Source: Butyriboletus loyo
Lineage: Eukaryota > Basidiomycota > Agaricomycetes > Boletales > Boletaceae
Direction: 5' to 3'
DNA length: 64,000 bases
NCBI GenBank assembly: GCA_038093515.1
Contig: JBBPSI010000001.1
Span: forward strand, 620,001-684,000
Shown here one piece after another: positions 55,970 through 64,000 of this stretch. The notes below the pieces were generated by a model. It was not told where the DNA came from. It made no database searches and saw only the letters and a list, made by a program, of their open reading frames with translations. The position numbers and the translations under genes are program-made. Positions within the stretch are counted from its first letter, which is position 1, and each line of letters opens with the position of its first letter.

Positions 55970-58900
55970 CTAATAGCTAGTTAGTCCGTCTTGTTCCAAA
56001 AGCGCTGTAATCGCATTCGAGATCAACGAGTCTTGCTCGGATCCTAGCATGAGACCTCGTTCGATGCACTGCTGCAGCTGAGCCTCTAGAAGCCGTCTTT
56101 CAAAACTACATCAGTGCTGCAAGGCATTATCATAGAGTTCGACTCACCGGAGCTGATTGACAAGTGTTCCGATGCGTGGCCAGGCCCTCAACTTGAATGT
56201 ACTATCTCCATTCCCGACAACCAATCCACCACCGACATGGTTCACCGACACAGCGCCCCCAAAGAGTAGAAGCGCATACATGGGAACCTGACGAGAAATA
56301 ATTCATACCAGTGACCAAGCCTATCGACGGTTCATTCGCCATACCTCGGTCGCACCCCTCACGAAGATCTTTGTCGTCTGCTGCATCTGGAAATACGCCA
56401 AAAACGGCGATTTCCACGTAGATTCACCAAATAGGACGGACGACGGGTGCAAGAAAACTCTCCCGCTTTTTAGGTCATACATCTTGTACTCCTTCGCTGT
56501 GTTCTCGCGCTGCACGGTGCCAGCCTGGATCTTGTCGAATTTGATTGCTGACAGGGGCAAACGTACTCGTGCGACACGTGGCCAGAGTCCCCCAAGTATG
56601 ACAGCCTTGATGAGATTCATGTTCGTGCTATTGACATTGAGGTTCGGGGAGTCTGGCGTGGACCAGTTGGCTGTTAATCCCATGTCCAAGAGTGAGGAAA
56701 AGAAATCCTGGCGGAGCGAAGTTATCTCCCGAACGGCGTCCGTAGAGATGAAATTCTGTAAGAGCCTTGGTTTTATTTTTCTCGGATCCACTAGCATAGT
56801 AATGCTCACTTCTTCGCAGAAGCTCCTCAATGTGCCCCGAGACTCGTTGGAGCGCAGTCTTACACACTCATTGTATGCATGGACGTCAGTCAGAAGGTCA
56901 CTGTTGTGTTTATCAAAACGAAGCCTCGCTCTACAAACTAGAGCATGAGCAGAAGTAAAAGCCAAGACATGGATAAATATCGTACTGGGTAGCCACCTCA
57001 CGTTTTTCCAAAGGGCTAACGAACAAGGGCTTCGAGGACAAACTTGCAACTATTGTGAGAACAGGGTTCAGGCACCTGAGAATCAATCCAAGCACCAGCA
57101 TCTGGATGGTCAAGGTCAGTATGTGCACAAACAATCAAAAGGCCTAGAAAAAACCTTGCCCAGCCTTAGATCCAAGGGAAGCATAGCCTAGGAAAAGATG
57201 AGAGGGTGGTCCATTGACTACATACCACGGACTTGCCATATGACGTCCAAGGGCAGTGAGTCTACCCTCCTTGTCTACAGCCCCTAGTTCTTGCAGGGTG
57301 GTCCATGCCTTGTCCATTGCTGATATATCGGGGGGATCTATTGCTTTCTTTAAGAAGTGCTGTGAAATTTGGCACGGGTCAAATCTTCATGTGCACTGAC
57401 AGGCACGGGAACCTTACTTGGACATCCTCATTTTCTCGCATAACTTTGACGATCAACGAAATGCTTTCTAAAGGGACACGAAGAATCTCCGGTACAGGGA
57501 AGGGAGTCATGTTTTCCTCCTGCTTCCGCGTGTACAATTTGTAGCATATACCAGGCTTTGTACGGCCCGCTCTTCCTCTACGCTGCCTCGCAGCTGCACG
57601 AGTTAACCATTGTTCTGTCAGAATAGAAAGCCCAGTGTTCGGGTTGTAGTTTGTTTCCTTGACTTTTCCTCCGTCAATGACATAAATCACATCGTCGATA
57701 GTGATGGACGTCTGTCGGAACCAATAAGCGGCATGAACGACTTGAATCTCTAGCAAACACTTGCCTCTGCGACATTGGTAGTGGCAATGATTTTCCACTT
57801 CTTCGATGCTTTAAAGACTGCACGTTGCTCTCCACTAGTAAGATTAGCATGGAGAGGGTAGATGTCTACTTCGACCTCAATGACCACACTCGAAATGGCG
57901 GCAATACACTGGCGTATTTCTTGAACACCCGGGAGAAAAATGAGGATACCAGCTGGGATGTCTGTAGAGGAAGTAATATATTTGATGAGCATAGAGATCA
58001 ACTAGTAGGACTGGAATCAGATATATAGTATATACAGAAACAACTTGCGCACCTGGTAGTCAATGCGGTCCGCAGCTACGATGTTTCGGATGGAGGATAC
58101 GCCCCGCCCACTGAGGCCACGAGATCTAAGTTGATCTTCGTACTCTCTGTCGTTCTGTCCTTTCACACCACGTTTAGCTCCAGGGGGGACATAGTGCAAC
58201 AGGTCTATGAAGTCCTCGAGATATCTCATCGAGGCTTAGCTTGACGTCGACAACAAACTTTCAAGGTACTCACCTATCTTCGACCGGGTGAGTGAAGCCC
58301 GGGATAGTAAGCACAGGGGCATTATCAAAATATTCCGCAAATATCTTGTGGTTGATGGTAGCAGACATCAGAACTACTTTGAGGGTGTCATGCCTCAAGA
58401 GAAGTTCTCGTAGTTCCAGCAGAAGGAAGTCGCCATCAACAGAGCGTTCATGCACCTGACAAATATTCTGTGAAACCATCTCATGATCTATCGCGTGGTG
58501 TGGACTTACTTCATCAACAATAACATGTGTTATGTTCTCTAGCTTATCCCCAGAACCAAGCCGTCTGAGCAAAACTCCGGTAGTGCAGAACAAAAGTTTG
58601 GTTCGTTTGTCTTGTTTAGCCTCACCTCGGATGGCATAGCCAACAGACCCGTCATCCGCACGCTCTCCAGATACACGTGCTGCTACAGATACGGCGGAGA
58701 TTCTCCGAGGTTGCGTAACAATGATCGACGCCCTTGAGCCACGGCCGCTCTCGATAAGAGAGTCCAATATGAACTGAGGCACTGTTGGCATTTGGAGGGT
58801 GAATAATATTAATCAGAGGGACATATGGCGCACGTTGGGTGGTCTTCCCGCATCCTGAGATGTGTTGTAAGCAATAACCACAAGTAGGAAATCAATTAGC

Positions 58901-61050
58901 GTTCACCGGTCTCTCCCACAACAACAACAGCTCTAAGCTTGTCCAAAGTATCTAGGAACTGATCCCTTGCCGAAAACGCTGGGAGACGCTGACGGGAAGC
59001 AAGCATCTCCGCGTAAATCCTTGTTTGACAGATATTCTCGAAGTCTTGTTTGACCTGATCATCTGACCTGTCATCGTACATATATCTGGACTTTCTACGC
59101 ATAGCCTTTTTGCTTCCGATGTCGTTAGGTCCATCGTACGATACATCTGGCACTCGTGGCACAGGTCGAGGTGTGATGAGATGCCCAACTATCGTCGACA
59201 TATCAGGTGGGCCGTTCGTTTCGATCTGAGCCCATTGGTCTTCAAGGACTCGCATGGCTGCGATCAAGAAACCTTCACCGGGTTCGATAAAGTCCTCTTG
59301 TTCAGCTGCACGGAGGAGCCGCGCAAGCAGATGCAGTCGGACATATGGCGGCACCGAGCGTGACCCTACATACACAGCTGGCAGTGACCTATCATTGCAA
59401 GTGTCAGGTGGAAAGACAACATGGAGCTGCACAGGGGCACTGAAGAGCGGCATAACGATGTGACACGTGTCAACAAAATGAGCACCGAGTGCTTCTACCT
59501 CATCCGTCCGGCCTCGTATCCCGTGACAAGACGTCTCACTCGCTTTAAATATCTCTCCCGCATCCTTGCCTATGAGTCTGCGGGAGAGTACGGAGATGAG
59601 CAGCACCAAATCCTCAGCCAGATTTGGGTCGGTTGTGTATTCCTTTACAAGATGCGCGGGGAAGCCTGCTTCTTTGATTGCGATGTCTTCAATCCATCGT
59701 TTCTTGAGGCTATCGGCTCCGGAATGTCCAGAGACAACGAACGGATTGGAGGAATTGTTAGAAGAAAAGAAACGTTGCGGGAGGTCGGTTTCAGCGATGT
59801 GTAAGAGAAGGTATTCGATACAGGCTTCTAAAAGAGCCATAGAGCCCAGTAGATGTGAGCCTAGAGGGGTATGCGCTGAGAGGTAGGATATAGCGTTTTG
59901 AATCTGAATTGGCTGGAAGCCCAACCGTCCAAGTTGCTGAGTCACTGCAGGAGCATCTTCTTCAGCCAGTACCAAAGGCGTTGTCTCATGCGACGGGTAA
60001 AATACACTGGCCTGCAAAATGATGAAATGAAGACGTGCAAATTGAAAAGGAGAAAACATCTCCCCTTCTTCACTGTATCTTCTACGAGATCGCGTAGGGT
60101 GCTCGACATTTTCACTTCTGGTGCTTGAGTGAATTCGGGGGAAATCGAAGATTTGTGTACGTCTCCCTGAACACCAGCGGCTTTGTCTTCTTTCTTTTGA
60201 GCGGCTTTTATCTGCCTTTCTTCTACTCCCTTCCGCGCAGCAAACGGATCGGCGTCATACATCCATCTTTGGTGCTCCGGCGCAGCTTTGTGTTGGGCAG
60301 CTAGTTCGCACCAATATTCTCGAGGTCCAGGAGGCAGAACTCGATTGAGCTGGATTCCATTGCAAAACTAATGCGGTAGAAAAGGTTCAATCCTATATAC
60401 GTCGAGGAAGTAGAATGAAAATAGAGACTACGAACTCGATACAGTGCGTAAGTTGCACCCCAGTGGTGCGCCTCCAGGGCTGTAGGTCGCGTGTAGGACG
60501 GATGTGGTTCAAATCGAACTGTTTCCTCCTGAGATGTTCTTTTATTGATCCGACTCAATGACACGACAAACGTCCAGCCATCACCGTGTTTTCGCTGGTG
60601 ATCCGGTCAGAAAGGTTGGGCTGCAGAGAAAGAACAGGATGCTTTTACAGTATCGACGACTGGCTTTTCCCAACCATTTTTCTGGCACCTAAACGAGTGA
60701 CCGACGCACCGATAGAATCAGATGAGATGTGGGTTGTTATGGAAGCCAAGGCGTGCAGCCCAGCCTGAATACCCCACGATGCCTGCAGCCGCAATCATCT
60801 TTCATTGGCTATGCAAAATGTTTGTGTGGGTGCCGAATCCGGGTGTATTGTAGCTAGAGCTCACGGCGAAGTTGCACGTAAAGAAGACGGACCTTTCATG
60901 TAGCAAGCTTAATGGATACTTTGATCCCGGAGGGAAGAGTGGTCTATCCTCCGCCGATGCGACCTCGGGTGCCGTTGACTTTGCGGAACTCTTTGATGAG
61001 TTGCCAGCATTTCCAGATTTTACAATGCCCTTGCCAGAGCGTGGAGGCAT
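55970..61050 (-). CDS. DEAH-box RNA helicase, DHX29/DHX57-like (YLR419W type)
   Basis: The start ATG 61050 reads MPPRSGKGIVKSGNAGNSSK. A conserved N-terminal module has PPGSKYPLSLLHER, CQKNGWEKPVVDT, DGWTFVVSLSRINKR and ALEAHHWGATYALYRFCNG (dsRBD-like fold in DHX29). A UBA-like helix pair (LGRLGFQPIQIQNAISYL) and an RWD-like region (EVEALGAHFVD) follow. The helicase core has VVVGETG-CGKTTQ (motif I), TQPRRISAVSVAAR, DE-VHER (motif II, intron between DE and VHER), [34 protein letters not shown] and QRRGRAGRT. The C-terminal winged-helix and OB domains end STWKSPFLAYFQ, IFVRGATEV and YALLLFGG, with stop 55970. Many introns; the Walker A core lies on a 21-nt exon at 58834-58854. The likely role is translation initiation on structured mRNA, by family. 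Confidence 0.88.
58834..58854 (-). other. 21-nt microexon with Walker A core
   Basis: Between two GT-AG introns of the DHX29-like gene, gatgcgggaagaccacccaa plus c supplies the residues C-G-K-T-T-Q. The upstream exon ends VVVGETG in phase 1 and the downstream exon continues VPQFIL. Without this exon motif I is lost. Confidence 0.75.
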
Positions 61051-61136
61051 TAAGAAACCAGTGTACTAGTTAGTGTACAAGCACCATGACAAGGTTTTAT
61101 TATGTCAGCAACACATCCTTGCCTGCAAACCACAAC
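61051..61136. promoter_or_regulatory. Divergent helicase/PRP22 spacer
   Basis: 86 bp between the start codons of the DHX29-like gene (minus) and PRP22 (plus). A second in-frame ATG for PRP22 lies at 61086, which would shorten it to 35 bp. Confidence 0.55.

Positions 61137-64000
<2,864 letters not shown>

Noticed and set aside
60480..60520. tRNA-like ggttcaaatc box
   Set aside because: It falls inside the coding exon of the helicase, and no acceptor or anticodon arms can be folded around it.

Overview
The window is nuclear DNA of a filamentous basidiomycete, most likely an Agaricomycete. Protein-coding genes on both strands are cut by many short introns (about 46-65 nt, GT/GC...AG, with CTNAC/CTAAT-like branch sites). 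Intergenic gaps are mostly 60-400 bp. The gene set is typical of that group: SHO1, SIN3, SLY1, PRP22, SYO1, EXO5, a ricin-B-like protein, F-box and BTB families. There is no operon structure, and I found no tRNA, rRNA or CRISPR array.

Layout, left to right. 1-17.4 kb: 3' part of cytosolic alanyl-tRNA synthetase, a GNAT acetyltransferase, a PalI/Rim9-like membrane protein, a secreted ureohydrolase (agmatinase-like), a ricin-B-like protein, a DCAF11-type WD40 protein head-to-head with a TBL1/Sif2-type LisH-WD40 protein, a mitochondrial GHITM/Bax-inhibitor protein, and the SM protein SLY1. 17.4-20.3 kb: gene-poor, with two small candidate ORFs. 20.3-27.8 kb: secreted acid-sphingomyelinase-like phosphodiesterase, then the RNF10-type RING protein head-to-head with the splicing factor WBP11. 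27.9-32.1 kb: an accessory stretch of two F-box proteins flanking a decayed FAD-monooxygenase. 32.4-42.7 kb: SHO1 and SIN3 divergent with only 59 bp between start codons, a Ser/Pro-rich single-pass membrane protein, and the ribosomal-protein import adaptor SYO1. 42.7-44.0 kb: a degenerate mobile-element-like ORF followed by a telomere-like CCCTAA tract. 44.0-51.2 kb: a beta-hydroxyacid dehydrogenase, an Ark/Prk (AAK1-type) kinase and a BTB protein. 51.4-55.7 kb: a Ctr-type copper transporter, exonuclease V (EXO5) and a membrane-anchored protein with a PP1-docking-like motif. 56-64 kb: a DHX29/DHX57-like DEAH helicase head-to-head with PRP22, which runs off the right end.

Most genes are conserved housekeeping functions (translation, splicing, secretion, chromatin repression, osmosensing). 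Recurrent themes are very compact head-to-head gene pairs (SHO1/SIN3, helicase/PRP22, EXO5/membrane protein, RNF10/WBP11) and several probable GC-AG introns. The least ordinary observations are two ubiquitin-interacting-motif-like helices inside an EXO5 insertion, a 21-nt microexon carrying the Walker A core of a helicase, and two decaying genes with visible frameshifts. Exon limits were read by eye from reading frame, splice consensus and protein-family conservation; they are good but not transcript-verified.
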